Assembly: GCF_000970455.1 (NCBI RefSeq)
Contig: NZ_LAJG01000022.1
Span: 225,716 to 289,715, forward strand
DNA from: Devosia soli
GTDB lineage: Bacteria > Pseudomonadota > Alphaproteobacteria > Rhizobiales > Devosiaceae
Direction of reading: 5' to 3'
Length of the DNA: 64,000 bases
Under the pieces are notes generated by a model that worked only from the letters and a program-made list of their open reading frames with translations, was not told the DNA's origin and did no database searches. A program made the position numbers and the translations under genes. This document shows positions 14,755 to 24,887 of this stretch, in pieces (position 1 is the stretch's first letter; each line of letters opens with the position of its first letter).

Positions 14755-17487
14755 ATGGCTCTCGCTGCGCTCGCTCGGCGGATTTTCGGATCGCCGTCGG
14801 ATCGGCAGGTCAAGCGCTACCAGGGCAAGGTGGCCGCGATCAACGCCCTCGAGCCTGAGCTGGCCAAGCTGAGCGACGAGGAACTGCGTGCGCGCACTGC
14901 CGAGTTCAAGGCCCAGCTCGAGCAGGGGGCCGATCTGGAAGATCTCATCGTCCCCGCTTTTGCAACGGTCCGCGAGGCCTCGAAACGTGTGCTCGGCATG
15001 CGGCACTTCGATGTGCAGCTCATCGGCGGCATGGTGCTCAACGATCGCGCCATCGCCGAAATGCGCACCGGTGAAGGCAAGACGCTCGTTGCAACGCTGG
15101 CCGTCTATCTCAATGCGCTGGCCGGCAAGGGCGTTCACGTCGTCACCGTCAACGATTACCTCGCCCGCCGCGACGCCGGCTGGATGGGCCAGATCTACAA
15201 CTTCCTTGGTCTTTCGACGGGCATCATCGTCCATGGCCTGACCGACCAGCAGCGGCGCGAAAACTACGCGGCCGACATCACCTACGGCACCAACAACGAA
15301 TTCGGCTTCGATTACCTGCGCGACAACATGAAATATGCGCGCAACCAGATGGTGCAGCGCGGACATGCTTTCGCGATCGTCGATGAAGTGGACTCGATCC
15401 TCATCGACGAAGCGCGTACGCCGCTAATCATCTCCGGCCCCTCCGAAGACCGCTCCGAGCTTTACATGAAGATCGACGCGTTGATGCCGATTATCGGGGA
15501 CGGCGATTTCGAGCTCGATGAAAAGCATCGGGCCGCGACCTTCACCGACCAGGGCGTCGAAAAGCTCGAAGCCGCGCTATCGGAAGCAGGACTACTCAAG
15601 AGCGCATCGATGTATGACGTCGAAAACGTCGCGCTCGTCCACCACGCCAATTCCGCTCTTCGCGCCCATAAGCTCTTCCGCAAGGACAAGGACTATATCG
15701 TCCGCGATACGCCCGAGGGCGGCGAAGTCGTCATCATCGACGAATTCTCGGGCCGCATGATGCCGGGCCGCCGCTATTCGGAAGGCCTGCACCAGGCGCT
15801 CGAAGCCAAGGAAAAGGTCAAGATCCAGGCAGAAAACCAGACCCTCGCGTCGATCACGTTCCAGAACTATTTCCGCCTTTACGAAAAGCTTGCCGGCATG
15901 ACCGGTACGGCCTCGACGGAAGCGGAAGAATTCGCCGATATCTACAATCTCGGCGTCGTCACCATTCCAACCAACCTGCCGGTGCAGCGTATCGACGAAG
16001 ACGATGCGATCTACCGCACCGCCGCAGAAAAGTTCGATGCCATTGCCGAGCTGATCAAGGAATGCCAGAGCCGCGGCCAGCCGGTGCTCGTGGGCACGAC
16101 CTCGATCGAAAAATCGGAAATGCTCGCGGATATTCTCCGCAAGAAGAACGTTGGGCAGATGAACGTGCTTAACGCGCGTCACCACGAGCAGGAAGCCTTC
16201 ATCGTCGCCGATGCCGGTCTGCCGGGTGCGATCACCATTGCAACCAACATGGCTGGCCGCGGCACCGACATTCAGCTCGGTGGTAACCTCGAAATGCGCA
16301 TCGAGCGCGAGGCCAAGGATCTCGAGGGCGAGGCCCGCGAAGCCAAGATCGCCGAGATCAAGGCCAAGATCGCCGATGAAAAGCAGAAGGCTCTTGCTGC
16401 CGGCGGCCTGATGGTGATCGGCACCGAACGGCACGAATCGCGCCGTATCGACAACCAGCTGCGTGGCCGCTCCGGCCGCCAGGGCGACCCGGGCCACTCC
16501 AAATTCTACCTGTCGCTGCAGGACGACCTGATGCGCATCTTCCCGGTGGAATCGATGGATTCCATGCTGGGCAAGCTCGGTCTCGAACAGGGCGAAAGCA
16601 TCACCCATCCGTGGGTCACCAAGGCGATCGAGCGCGCGCAGGGCAAGGTCGAAAGCCGCAACTTCGACATTCGCAAGAACATCCTCAAATACGATGACGT
16701 GATGAACGATCAGCGCAAGGTGATCTTCGAACAGCGCCTTGAATTCATGGATGCCGAAGACGTCAGCGAGACGGTCACCGAAATGCGCCATGACGTGGTC
16801 GACAATATCGTCGCCAAGGCCATTCCGCCGCGCTCCTACCCCGAACAGTGGAACACTGAGCAGCTGCAGGCAGCGGCCAAGACCTATCTCAATATCGATG
16901 TGCCAATGGCCGAATGGGCCAAGGAAGAAGGCATCGATGCCGAAACGGTCGAAACCCGTATCCGCGAGGCTGCAGATGGGCTCATCCAGGCCAAGGCGGA
17001 CAAATATGGTCCGGTGATGCGCCAGGTGGAAAAGTCAATCCTCCTCCAGTCGATTGACGGGCTCTGGCGCGAGCATCTCGTCATGCTCGACCATCTCTCC
17101 AAGGTCGTCGGCTGGCGCGGCATCGCCCAGCGCGACCCGCTCAACGAATATAAGCAGGAAGCCTATGAGCTCTTTCAGGCGCTGCTTGGCAACCTCCGCG
17201 AACTCGTCACCACGCAGTTGAGCCACATCGAAATCCAGATGCGCCAGCCCGATCCGGCGCCGGCCCCTGATCTCAGCGGTCTGACCGAAACCCATATCGA
17301 TCCGATCACCGGCGAAAACGATGCGGACGACGTCAGCCCGACCATCGCGGCGAGCCTTGGCGCCACGGGCGAAGACCCGTCGTTAAAGCCGCTCGATCCC
17401 AAATTGCTGGTGGGGCTGTCGCGCAACGCACTTTGTCCTTGTGGGTCAGGCAAGAAGGTCAAGCACTGCCACGGCGCTTTCGTTTGA
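14755..17487 (+). CDS. secA: Preprotein translocase ATPase SecA
   Basis: The 910-residue motor ATPase that drives unfolded proteins through SecYEG. The Walker A motif is [13 protein letters not shown] (about residues 103-115); [16 protein letters not shown] is the DEAD-like Walker B region; [16 protein letters not shown] and [13 protein letters not shown] are the later helicase motifs. The preprotein cross-linking, helical scaffold and wing domains follow in order. The C-terminal SEC-C zinc motif is complete (C894, C896, C905, H906) and would bind SecB. The ribosome site is AAAGGA upstream of the ATG. A strong terminator follows the gene. Confidence 0.98.
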   Translation: MALAALARRIFGSPSDRQVKRYQGKVAAINALEPELAKLSDEELRARTAEFKAQLEQGADLEDLIVPAFATVREASKRVLGMRHFDVQLIGGMVLNDRAIAEMRTGEGKTLVATLAVYLNALAGKGVHVVTVNDYLARRDAGWMGQIYNFLGLSTGIIVHGLTDQQRRENYAADITYGTNNEFGFDYLRDNMKYARNQMVQRGHAFAIVDEVDSILIDEARTPLIISGPSEDRSELYMKIDALMPIIGDGDFELDEKHRAATFTDQGVEKLEAALSEAGLLKSASMYDVENVALVHHANSALRAHKLFRKDKDYIVRDTPEGGEVVIIDEFSGRMMPGRRYSEGLHQALEAKEKVKIQAENQTLASITFQNYFRLYEKLAGMTGTASTEAEEFADIYNLGVVTIPTNLPVQRIDEDDAIYRTAAEKFDAIAELIKECQSRGQPVLVGTTSIEKSEMLADILRKKNVGQMNVLNARHHEQEAFIVADAGLPGAITIATNMAGRGTDIQLGGNLEMRIEREAKDLEGEAREAKIAEIKAKIADEKQKALAAGGLMVIGTERHESRRIDNQLRGRSGRQGDPGHSKFYLSLQDDLMRIFPVESMDSMLGKLGLEQGESITHPWVTKAIERAQGKVESRNFDIRKNILKYDDVMNDQRKVIFEQRLEFMDAEDVSETVTEMRHDVVDNIVAKAIPPRSYPEQWNTEQLQAAAKTYLNIDVPMAEWAKEEGIDAETVETRIREAADGLIQAKADKYGPVMRQVEKSILLQSIDGLWREHLVMLDHLSKVVGWRGIAQRDPLNEYKQEAYELFQALLGNLRELVTTQLSHIEIQMRQPDPAPAPDLSGLTETHIDPITGENDADDVSPTIAASLGATGEDPSLKPLDPKLLVGLSRNALCPCGSGKKVKHCHGAFV

Positions 17488-17510
17488 TTTCGTGTCCTAT
17501 CGAGAGTGGG

Positions 17511-17541
17511 GCCCCGGAGTAATCCGGGGCTCCTTTTGTTT
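17511..17541 (+). terminator. secA terminator
   Basis: Perfect 8-bp stem GCCCCGGA/TCCGGGGC around GTAA, followed by the T-rich tract TCCTTTTGTTTT. Confidence 0.85.
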
Positions 17542-17617
17542 TATGGTGCCTCCGATGAGTCCGGCGTCGTTACCACCGGGCTTGTCATTGTTGTCCATAC
17601 AGAGGCGAAACGGGTTG

Positions 17618-17640
17618 CCCGGACAATCCGGGTGATGACG
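17618..17640. repeat. Short palindromic intergenic repeat
   Basis: CCCGGA-CAA-TCCGGG followed by TGATGAC. It resembles the elements at 22776-22799 and 26984-27006 and lies between the convergent secA and phytase-like genes. Confidence 0.4.
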
Positions 17641-17672
17641 ATGAAGGTGTAGGCTGCGTCCAGGCCAGTGCC

Positions 17673-18662
17673 CTAGTCCGGGAGCGCGAACTCCAGCAGC
17701 AACTGACGCTGCCAATCGTTGAAATTGTTATCCGAGCCGATAAGAATGCGCGTTTCCCCGCCCGGGGTCACGTGGACCATGATCGATTCCATGTTGTCGA
17801 TCTCGCCGCCTTCGGCCGACAGCAAAAGCTCGCCTTGCATTAGGTTGCCGGGGCGCACCTCGGCAGCCGGAACGCGGCGGAGGTTCATGACGAAGCTGAA
17901 AAGAGCGACACCGCGCTCGAGGACGAGAAGATCGCCATTGGGCAGGAAAGCACAGTCGGTGGGATTGACGATCGGGGAATTGCGGTAAGTCACCGGCCCC
18001 TTGTCGTTCTGGCCAAGGAAGTGGCCCCGATGATTGCCGTTCTCATCGAGCGCTTCTTCGGTGAGGAGCAAGGTCGATCCGGCGATGGGTGATGCCGGAG
18101 GCGCAATGCAGATCGATTCCAGGGATTTGTTGGTCCGAAGGTCGGTCATCCATTGGGGAATGGTGAGTTCCCGCGCCGGGCCGCCCGGGCGCCCATCGGT
18201 GATGGCAAAATCGGCAACGCGCGTCAGATTTTCGAAGCTGACGCGAACGGCCACCGGCTGTCCATCGCGATAAACCGTGTCCATGCCCTCTGCGTCGCGC
18301 GCATATTGGCGGGGGAGGGGCGCGCCGCGCGAATTCTGTATCGGGTCCATGGTAACACCGATGAGGCTGAGGAGCCGGTCGTCCTGGTCGTAGGCCAATT
18401 TGCCGGAGACGAACTGACCACGATCGGTGACGAACGCAACGTTCTGGTCGGGTCCGGTCGTTGTAATGCTCGAAACGCCGCCGAAAAGATCGTCCTGCGA
18501 CTGCAGCGTCAGGCCGCCCCGAAAGATTAGCTTGTCGACAGGCTGGTCGAGTTGCGCTCCCTTGAAGCGGCTGACTTGAGCGGCCGTCACCGTGACATCG
18601 AGCGCCATGGTGGGTTGTGCCACGGCCAGGACCACAAGAAGCGAGGCGGCCCGACGCAACAT
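17673..18662 (-). CDS. Exported esterase-like/phytase-like beta-propeller protein
   Basis: A 329-residue protein with a signal peptide (LLVVLAVAQPTMA) and the fold signatures of the 'esterase-like activity of phytase' family: FGGVSSITTTGPDQNVAFVTDRGQFVSG near the N-terminus, then EGMDTVYRDGQPVAVRVSFE, LTEEALDENGNHRGHFLG, LPNGDLLVLERGV and NMESIMVHVTPGGETRILIGSDNNF at the end. The repeated 'D-RG' and 'GSDNNF' loops fit a calcium-binding propeller. The natural substrate is unknown. Its start overlaps the cobT stop by one base (TGATG), so it is probably co-transcribed with cobT, as commonly seen in Rhizobiales. Confidence 0.85.
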   Translation of the reverse strand: MLRRAASLLVVLAVAQPTMALDVTVTAAQVSRFKGAQLDQPVDKLIFRGGLTLQSQDDLFGGVSSITTTGPDQNVAFVTDRGQFVSGKLAYDQDDRLLSLIGVTMDPIQNSRGAPLPRQYARDAEGMDTVYRDGQPVAVRVSFENLTRVADFAITDGRPGGPARELTIPQWMTDLRTNKSLESICIAPPASPIAGSTLLLTEEALDENGNHRGHFLGQNDKGPVTYRNSPIVNPTDCAFLPNGDLLVLERGVALFSFVMNLRRVPAAEVRPGNLMQGELLLSAEGGEIDNMESIMVHVTPGGETRILIGSDNNFNDWQRQLLLEFALPD

Positions 18663-20548
18663 CAGCGGGCGCGCCGCCTTGCCGGTCCGGGCATTTCCTC
18701 GTCAAAGAGCGCTGCCAGTTCGTCGGTCAGGGCGCCGGCAAGCTCTTCGGCATCGAGCAGGGTCACCGCACGGCGATAGTAGCGCGTGACGTCATGGCCG
18801 ATGCCAACGGCAACCAGCTGGATGGGCGAACGCGTTTCGATATCCTCGATCACCTGGCGCAGGTGTGCTTCGAGATAATTACCGGCGTTGACCGACTGGG
18901 TGGAATCGTCGACCGGCGCGCCGTCCGAAATCACCATGAGGATGCGCCGCTGCTCGGGCCGGGCCATCAGGCGCTTGCGCGCCCATTCGAGCGCCTCGCC
19001 ATCGATGTTTTCCTTAAGGAGCCCCTCGCGCATCATCAGGCCGAGATTACGGCGCGCATGGCGCCACGGCTCGTCTGCGGCCTTGTAGATGATGTGGCGG
19101 ATATCATTGACGCGGCCGGGGTTGGGCGGGCGATTGGCTTCGAGCCAGGCTTCACGCGATTTGCCGCCCTTCCAGGCGCGGGTGGTGAAGCCAAGGATCT
19201 CGACCTTGACGCCGCAGCGCTCGAGGGTCCGCGCAAGGATATCGCCGCAGATCGCTGCAATGGTGATCGGACGGCCGCGCATCGAGCCGGAATTGTCGAT
19301 CAGGAGCGTGACGACCGTATCGCGGAAATCGGTGTCGTTCTCGACCTTGAAGCTCAGGGCCTGCATGGGATCGGTGACTACTCGCGTCAAACGCGCGGTA
19401 TCGAGCAGGCCTTCTTCGAGATCGAACTGCCAGCTCCGGTTCTGCTTGGCCATCAGGCGGCGTTGCAGCTTGTTGGCGAGACGGGCAACCGCGCCAGCCA
19501 GGTTCTCGAGCTGCTTGTCGAGCAAGGCGCGCAGTTGGTCGAGTTCGTCAGGCGGGCAAAGTTCGGCTGCCTTGACGATCTCGTCGAACTTGGTGGTGAA
19601 GACCTTATAGTTGAACTGGTTGGAAAGACGCTCGCCGCCGTCCTTGGCGGGCGGTGGCATGGGCGCATCTTCGCCGGCCTCGGCCTCCGCGTCGTCGTCG
19701 GTGTCGGCCATATCGGCTTCCATGCCTTCGACGTCGCCGGTTTCTTCGCTCTCGCCGGCCTGCTGGTCTTCTTCGGCCTCGGATTGCTCGTTCTCGCCTT
19801 CGCCCTGCTCGGGCGACTGGTCCGAGCCCTGGGCCTGCTCGGGCTGGCTGTCATTGGTCTCGTCTTCGTTGGCGGCATCGCCGTCGTCGAGGTCGCTTTC
19901 AGCGATCAGATTGAGATCACGAAGAACGGCTTTGACTGCCTTGGAAAAATCTTCCTGGTTCTCATAGGTCGCGAGCAGCTTGTCGAGCGAACCGCCGGCT
20001 TTGGATTCGATTTCCGCCCGCCAGAGATCGACGAGCGCATGACCCGATGGCGGCACCGGCACGCCGGCAAGCTTTTCGCGCAGCATCAAGCCCAGCGCTT
20101 CGGCGAGCGGGGCTTCGGCCTTATCGTCGATTTCTGCAAAATTGGCGCGGAAGAGGCGATCTTCCAGCATCTCGTGAATGTTGCCGCCCATCCCCGGCAT
20201 GCGGATAACGCCGAGCGATTCGACGCGGGCCTGTTCGAGCGCATCGAAAGCGGCCCGCGCCTGCGGATCCATGGGCGAGCGCTTGCGGTGCGCATCGGCA
20301 TCGTGGCTGGCAAGACGCATGGCCATGGCATCGCCTTGCCCGCGGGCAATGGCGATATCGCGCTTGGTCGGCAGCCGCGGCAGGTTGGCGAGCCGCGCCT
20401 TGTCCGAGGTCAGCAGCGGCCTGTCGGCCGTGAAGGTGACTTCCAGTTCAGCCTTGGCGCCAATGGCCCGCACCGTGGCGCCCATGGCCGATTTGAAGGC
20501 CTGGGTCTGGTCGGGCTTATTGGGCTTGTTGCGCGGGGGCTGTGCCAT
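18662..20548 (-). CDS. cobT: Aerobic cobaltochelatase subunit CobT
   Basis: The 628-residue large subunit of the AAA+ chaperone part of cobaltochelatase, which with CobN inserts cobalt into hydrogenobyrinic acid diamide during aerobic B12 synthesis. The N-terminal domain (about 1-215) is followed by a very acidic linker (about 218-297). The C-terminal von Willebrand A domain carries the MIDAS motif DNSGS (residues 418-422). It follows cobS on the same strand. cobN is not in this window. The remaining conserved segment [15 protein letters not shown] is typical of CobT. Confidence 0.96.
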   Translation of the reverse strand: MAQPPRNKPNKPDQTQAFKSAMGATVRAIGAKAELEVTFTADRPLLTSDKARLANLPRLPTKRDIAIARGQGDAMAMRLASHDADAHRKRSPMDPQARAAFDALEQARVESLGVIRMPGMGGNIHEMLEDRLFRANFAEIDDKAEAPLAEALGLMLREKLAGVPVPPSGHALVDLWRAEIESKAGGSLDKLLATYENQEDFSKAVKAVLRDLNLIAESDLDDGDAANEDETNDSQPEQAQGSDQSPEQGEGENEQSEAEEDQQAGESEETGDVEGMEADMADTDDDAEAEAGEDAPMPPPAKDGGERLSNQFNYKVFTTKFDEIVKAAELCPPDELDQLRALLDKQLENLAGAVARLANKLQRRLMAKQNRSWQFDLEEGLLDTARLTRVVTDPMQALSFKVENDTDFRDTVVTLLIDNSGSMRGRPITIAAICGDILARTLERCGVKVEILGFTTRAWKGGKSREAWLEANRPPNPGRVNDIRHIIYKAADEPWRHARRNLGLMMREGLLKENIDGEALEWARKRLMARPEQRRILMVISDGAPVDDSTQSVNAGNYLEAHLRQVIEDIETRSPIQLVAVGIGHDVTRYYRRAVTLLDAEELAGALTDELAALFDEEMPGPARRRAR

Positions 20549-20680
20549 GGTCGTCTCGTCCGATTGACCCCTTTGCCCAACCCTCTCGCGGAACAGTTCG
20601 AGGATGCGCTTCGGAGCTGGAACGGCCGCCGCGTTGCCCTTCCCGGAGGAAAAGGTGGCCCGCAGGGCCGCATGAGGGGG

Positions 20681-20702
20681 CCTCCCGAGCGCTCGGGAGG
20701 CT
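20681..20702. repeat. Perfect 22-bp palindrome between cobS and cobT
   Basis: Eleven-base arms starting GCCTCCCGAGC without a loop, immediately after the cobS stop. On the minus strand no T-run follows, so it is not a classical terminator for cobS; it may adjust the cobS/cobT transcript ratio. Confidence 0.6.
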
Positions 20703-20707
20703 GTTTC

Positions 20708-21691
20708 TTAAGCGGTGACGGCGAGGTTCGCCGAGGATTCCGGCAGATCTTCGCCGAACACGCGCTGGTAGAACTCGGCCACCACGGGGCGCTCGAGCTC
20801 GTCGCACTTGTTGAGGAAGGTCAAGCGGAACGAGAAGCCGACATCGCCACCAAAGATCTGGGAATTTTCAGCCCAGGTGATCACCGAGCGCGGGCTCATC
20901 ACGGTCGAAAGGTCGCCATTGATGAAGGCCGAGCGCGTCAGATCGGCTAGGCGCACCATGTTGGAAACGAGCTTCCTGCCCTTTTCGGTTTCGGCATAGG
21001 TTTTGTTCTTGGCCAGAACGATGCCGACTTCCTTGTCGTGAGGCAGGTAATTGAGCGTCGTGACGAGGCTCCAGCGGTCCATCTGACCCTGGTTGATCTG
21101 CTGGGTGCCGTGATAGAGGCCCGAGGTGTCACCAAGACCGATGGTGTTGGTGGTCGAGAACAGGCGGAAGGCCGGATGGGGCACGATCACGCGGTTCTGG
21201 TCAAGGAGCGTCAGACGGCCCGACTGCTCCAGCACGCGCTGGATCACGAACATCACGTCCGGGCGGCCGGCGTCGTATTCGTCAAAGACGAGCGCGATGT
21301 TGTTCTGCACGGCCCAGGGCAGGATGCCATCACGGAATTCGGTGATCTGCTTGCCGTCCTTGAGCACAATCGCGTCCTTGCCGACGAGGTCGATACGCGA
21401 CACGTGGCTATCGAGATTGACCCGGACCAGCGGCCAGTTGAGGCGCGCCGCGACCTGCTCGACGTGAGTCGACTTGCCGGTGCCGTGATAGCCCTGGATC
21501 ATTACGCGGCGATTGTAAGCGAAGCCGGCAAGGATCGCGAGCGTGGTGTTGCGGTCAAAAAGATAATCGGGGTCGACAGGCGGGACGTGATCGGTTCGCT
21601 CGGCATAGCCCTTGACCACCATATCGGTATCGATGCCGAAAAGGTCGCGTGCCTTGTATTCGGTGTCGGGGAGATTGGTGAACTCGGTCAT
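20708..21691 (-). CDS. cobS: Aerobic cobaltochelatase subunit CobS
   Basis: The 327-residue AAA+ subunit that forms a ring complex with CobT and powers cobalt insertion by CobN. Walker A is GYHGTGKST (residues 67-75), Walker B is [10 protein letters not shown], and [19 protein letters not shown] is the sensor/pre-sensor region characteristic of CobS. It lies between the J-domain protein gene and cobT, the conserved order in Hyphomicrobiales. Confidence 0.96.
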   Translation of the reverse strand: MTEFTNLPDTEYKARDLFGIDTDMVVKGYAERTDHVPPVDPDYLFDRNTTLAILAGFAYNRRVMIQGYHGTGKSTHVEQVAARLNWPLVRVNLDSHVSRIDLVGKDAIVLKDGKQITEFRDGILPWAVQNNIALVFDEYDAGRPDVMFVIQRVLEQSGRLTLLDQNRVIVPHPAFRLFSTTNTIGLGDTSGLYHGTQQINQGQMDRWSLVTTLNYLPHDKEVGIVLAKNKTYAETEKGRKLVSNMVRLADLTRSAFINGDLSTVMSPRSVITWAENSQIFGGDVGFSFRLTFLNKCDELERPVVAEFYQRVFGEDLPESSANLAVTA

Positions 21692-21817
21692 GGCTAGGGC
21701 TCGTGGATTTCGAAAATTCTTTGGCGGGAGGCGCGTTCGCCCGGGGCTCTATAGCAGCAATGCTGACGTGCTGGTAGCCAAACTGTCACGTTTGCGACCC
21801 GCCGCGCCAGACTGCAA

Positions 21818-22444
21818 TCAGCGTGCAACGAAGCCCGATTTCTTGAGATGGGAATAGGCGGCAATGATGGTTCGCAGCTTTTCTTCCGATGAACGATCGC
21901 CACCGTTGACGTCGGGATGGTGCATCTTCACGAGGTTTTTGTAAGCGTGCTTGATGTCGTCCGACTTGGCATGTCCGGAAAAGCCCAGTTGTTCCAGGGC
22001 GCGCCGATCGTTTTCGTTGAGAGGCTTTACCCGCTCGGCGGCCGGGCGCTGGGACTGGCGATAGCGATATTTGGCGAAGACTCCGAAAGGGTCGCCATAT
22101 TTGTCGCCGGGACGCATGCTTGCCGTGCGGCCAGCGGCGCGGGCATTCTGCGGATTGCCGGTGGCAAAACTCGATCGCGACTCGGCCTTGGGCGGGGTCG
22201 TCAGGGCTTCGTCCAACTCTTCCTGGCTCATGCCGGCAAAGAAATTGAAGGCCTTATTATAGTGCCGGACGTGCTCGAGGCAGAAGTGATGGTACTGCCC
22301 CTCGCTGCGCGGTCCCTTGGGCGCGCGATACTCGCCGGCCTCTTCGCATCCCTCCCATTCACAGGTGAATTCAGCCGGCTCGGGCTTTTCTTCCCGGCGC
22401 GGTCGGATGCGGATGGATTCAAAAAGCTTGGATTGCTGTTTCAT
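21818..22444 (-). CDS. J-domain protein with N-terminal zinc-like segment
   Basis: A 208-residue DnaJ-like co-chaperone. The J domain is at the C-terminus (about 145-208), with DDIKHAYKNLVKMHHPDVNGG including the essential HPD. The N-terminal half has CEWEGCEEAGEYRAP...YHHFCLEHVRHYN, a C-x4-C...C-x2-H pattern that may bind zinc, and the Rhizobiales-typical RIRPRREE start. J domains stimulate the ATPase of DnaK-like chaperones. Start: ATG at 22444; longer readings run into the divergent bolA-like gene and are not supported. The conserved placement before cobS suggests a shared operon. Confidence 0.9.
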   Translation of the reverse strand: MKQQSKLFESIRIRPRREEKPEPAEFTCEWEGCEEAGEYRAPKGPRSEGQYHHFCLEHVRHYNKAFNFFAGMSQEELDEALTTPPKAESRSSFATGNPQNARAAGRTASMRPGDKYGDPFGVFAKYRYRQSQRPAAERVKPLNENDRRALEQLGFSGHAKSDDIKHAYKNLVKMHHPDVNGGDRSSEEKLRTIIAAYSHLKKSGFVAR

Positions 22445-22487
22445 AGCACCTAGGTGAAAGCACAAAAGTTCAAGCGGAGCCTGCCTC

Positions 22488-22763
22488 ATGTCCACGAGGG
22501 ACACGATCATAACAAAACTCACCGAGCGGTTCTCACCCCTCCACCTCGAAGTGATCGACGAATCGAACAAACATCGAGGCCATGCCGGATGGCGCGAAGG
22601 GGGCGAGACCCATTTCCGAGTCAGAATCGCGACCCGCGATCTTGACGGCTTGAGCCGCGTGGCGCAACACCGCGCGGTATTCGAAACGCTGGACGCCGAG
22701 CTCAAGGACCGCGTCCATGCACTCAATATCGAGGTTCTGCCGGCTGGTCAGCAGCAGGCTTAG
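22488..22763 (+). CDS. BolA-family protein
   Basis: A 91-residue protein of the BolA family, which pairs with monothiol glutaredoxins to bind [2Fe-2S] clusters and takes part in iron-sulfur cluster trafficking or iron sensing. The characteristic segments are LEVIDESNKHRGHAGWREGGETHFRVRI (the conserved HxGH-like region with the ligand histidines) and LSRVAQHRAVFETLDAEL, with RVHALNIE at the end. It is divergent from the J-domain gene with 43 bases between them. Confidence 0.92.
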   Translation: MSTRDTIITKLTERFSPLHLEVIDESNKHRGHAGWREGGETHFRVRIATRDLDGLSRVAQHRAVFETLDAELKDRVHALNIEVLPAGQQQA

Positions 22764-22775
22764 CCCTTTGTCGTC

Positions 22776-22799
22776 ATTGCCGGAGTTTATCCCGGCAAT
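22776..22799. repeat. Short palindromic intergenic repeat
   Basis: Perfect 8-bp arms ATTGCCGG and CCGGCAAT around eight bases, between the convergent bolA-like and aroB genes. It is the same family as 26984-27006. Confidence 0.5.
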
Positions 22800-22841
22800 C
22801 CACCGACTTCATAACGCCGCTCGCAAACCGCAGCGAAACGA

Positions 22842-23957
22842 TCAGGCTTTCCGCATCTCTTCCAAAAATGCCGAAACCTTGGCGGGATCGACATTTTTTT
22901 CGATGAAGGCCTGTCCTATGCCTCGCGTCAGGATGAAAGTCAGTGCCCCGCGCGAGACTTTTTTGTCTTGCGCGATGGCGGCCATCAACGTTTCCGTCGA
23001 GCCCAAGGATCCGGGGATGTCGGCCAATGTGGTGGGTAGCCCCGATTTTCGCAAGTGGGCGGCAACGCGGCCCGCATCCTGACCGGGTGCGAGGCCGAGG
23101 CGGTTGGAGAAGGTATGGGCCAGCACCATGCCGATCGACACGCCCTCACCATGAAGTAGGCGGTCGGAATAGCCGGTGTCTTTCTCGAGCGCATGGCCAA
23201 AGGTGTGCCCGAGATTGAGGAGGGCACGGACGCCGGTTTCCCGCTCGTCCTCGATCACGACGCGCGCCTTATGGGCGCAACACCGAGCGATGGCTTCGCC
23301 TCGGGCCGGGCCGCCGGCAAAAATCTCGGCGTGGTTGGCTTCCAGCCACTCAAAGAATTCGGGATCATCGATGAGGCCATATTTGACGACTTCGGCATAG
23401 CCGGCAGCGAACTGGCGCGGCGACAAGGTGTCGAGCGCCGAAAGATCGGCCAAGACCAGCTTTGGCTGGTGAAAGGCGCCGACAAGATTCTTGCCATGGG
23501 GTGAGTTTATGCCTGTCTTGCCCCCGACCGAAGAATCGACCTGGGCCAGGAGGGAGGTCGGCATCTGGACGAAATCCATGCCGCGGCGTGTGATCGAGGC
23601 AGCAAAGCCGGCAAGATCACCGACCACGCCGCCGCCGAGCGCGATGACGAGATCGTTGCGCTCGAGCTTGGCGGCAAGGAGGCCTTCGACGACGATTTGC
23701 ACGTGCTCCCAGCTCTTGGTGCTTTCGCCGGCCGGGACAGTGATCGTCTGGTGGGCGAGGCCCGCCTTATCGAGACTGGCGAGGAGCCGCGGCAGTTGGG
23801 CCCTGGCGACCTCGGTGTCCGTGACGATGCCATAGCGGCAGCCGGGGAATTTTTCGCCAAGGATCGCACCGGCGTGGTCGAGCAGATCGGGACCGATCAG
23901 AATGTCATAGGCCCGCTCGCCCAGGGCGACGTGCACTGTGTGAGAGATTTGGGCCAT
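22842..23957 (-). CDS. aroB: 3-Dehydroquinate synthase
   Basis: The 371-residue second enzyme of the shikimate pathway, which cyclises DAHP to dehydroquinate using NAD and a divalent metal. NAD-site motifs are GESTKSWEHV and GGGVVGDLAGFAAS; SVGGKTGINSPHGKN follows. Metal ligands lie in AEVVKYGLI, NLGHTFGHALE and GEGVSIGMVLA. Start: ATG at 23957, 11 bases after the aroK stop, so aroK-aroB form an operon. Confidence 0.97.
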   Translation of the reverse strand: MAQISHTVHVALGERAYDILIGPDLLDHAGAILGEKFPGCRYGIVTDTEVARAQLPRLLASLDKAGLAHQTITVPAGESTKSWEHVQIVVEGLLAAKLERNDLVIALGGGVVGDLAGFAASITRRGMDFVQMPTSLLAQVDSSVGGKTGINSPHGKNLVGAFHQPKLVLADLSALDTLSPRQFAAGYAEVVKYGLIDDPEFFEWLEANHAEIFAGGPARGEAIARCCAHKARVVIEDERETGVRALLNLGHTFGHALEKDTGYSDRLLHGEGVSIGMVLAHTFSNRLGLAPGQDAGRVAAHLRKSGLPTTLADIPGSLGSTETLMAAIAQDKKVSRGALTFILTRGIGQAFIEKNVDPAKVSAFLEEMRKA

Positions 23958-23968
23958 GAACCAAGCTT

Positions 23969-24544
23969 TCAGCGCAGGTGGTTGAGGAGGGCGGTGATGA
24001 TGTCAGCGGCGACGCTGTCTTGCGGCACATCGCGGCTCAAGACCGTCACGTCGGCCTCCGCATAGATGGGGTACCGATCTTCGATCAGCTTTTCGAGCGT
24101 GGCCCGGGGGTCAGCGGTCTTGAGCAGCGGGCGGTTGGAGCGACGGGATACGCGCTCGAAAAGGATGTCGAGGTCGGCCTTGAGCCAGACGGACACCGCG
24201 CCGTCCTTGACGAGCCGCCGGGTTTCGCTGTTGACGAAAGCGCCGCCGCCGGTTGCGAGGACGAGATCGTTTTCCTTGAGCAACCGGGAGATGACCCGCA
24301 TTTCGCCCGCCCGGAATTCAGGTTCGCCGCGCTGGGCGAAAATCTCCGGGATGGTCATTTGCGCGGCTTTCTCGATCTCCTCGTCGCTATCGAGAAAACG
24401 GCGGCCCAGACGGGTGGCAAGGCGCCGGCCAACGGTGGTCTTGCCCGCGCCCATCATGCCCACGAGAACAACCGGCCTACCAGCAAGGCGCTCGGCCAGT
24501 GCTTTGGCGCGCGCCGAGCGCGCACTGGTCTCCGATTTGCTCAC
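23969..24544 (-). CDS. aroK: Shikimate kinase
   Basis: A 191-residue kinase that phosphorylates shikimate, directly upstream of aroB. The P-loop is GMMGAGKTTVG (residues 29-39), then RLATRLGRRFLDSDEEIE (shikimate-binding D), FRAGEMRVI, ATGGGAFV (GGG loop) and the lid NRPLLKTADPR. I place the start at GTG 24544 (VSKSETSARS) because GGAGGG lies about 8 bases upstream and no similarity is seen further upstream. The gene is divergent from the small membrane protein and xerD. Confidence 0.94.
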   Translation of the reverse strand: MSKSETSARSARAKALAERLAGRPVVLVGMMGAGKTTVGRRLATRLGRRFLDSDEEIEKAAQMTIPEIFAQRGEPEFRAGEMRVISRLLKENDLVLATGGGAFVNSETRRLVKDGAVSVWLKADLDILFERVSRRSNRPLLKTADPRATLEKLIEDRYPIYAEADVTVLSRDVPQDSVAADIITALLNHLR

Positions 24545-24671
24545 GCGCGACGCCCTCCGTACAATTGTGCTTGAACCGGTCCGGGTGTGGGAAGTCAAGC
24601 GCCCTGCGATTTTGCCTACCGAAACGAAACCTTTCTGTGCCAGAGTTGGTGTCAATGCCGATTGGACTGAC

Positions 24672-24887
24672 ATGCCGACACTCTTTCGCCTGCTCATCAC
24701 CATCCTCTTTCTGGCCGGGCTCGTTTATGCGGGCATGTTCGCGCTCGTTTCCTTTGTCGAGCCGCAGCCGAAGGAGCGGACGATAAACGTGCCGGCACGC
24801 GAACTTTTGGGTGAAACGGCGCCGACACGGCCGGGATTGCCGGCGCCGAACGTGACCAGTACGCCGAGCGAGACACCGGCCCAATGA
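24672..24887 (+). CDS. Small single-pass membrane protein upstream of xerD
   Basis: A 71-residue protein with one predicted membrane helix (about residues 5-28, LFRLLITILFLAGLVYAGMFALVSFV) and a proline-rich C-terminal tail. Its stop overlaps the xerD ATG by four bases (ATGA), so it is translationally coupled to xerD. A short membrane protein between aroK and xerD is a usual neighbour in Rhizobiales. Function unknown. The ribosome site before the ATG is weak. Confidence 0.7.
   Translation: MPTLFRLLITILFLAGLVYAGMFALVSFVEPQPKERTINVPARELLGETAPTRPGLPAPNVTSTPSETPAQ

Noticed and set aside
18617..20950. 777-codon plus-strand open frame opposite cobT/cobS
   Set aside because: It is the antisense shadow of two well-conserved genes in GC-rich DNA; no ribosome site or recognisable domain.
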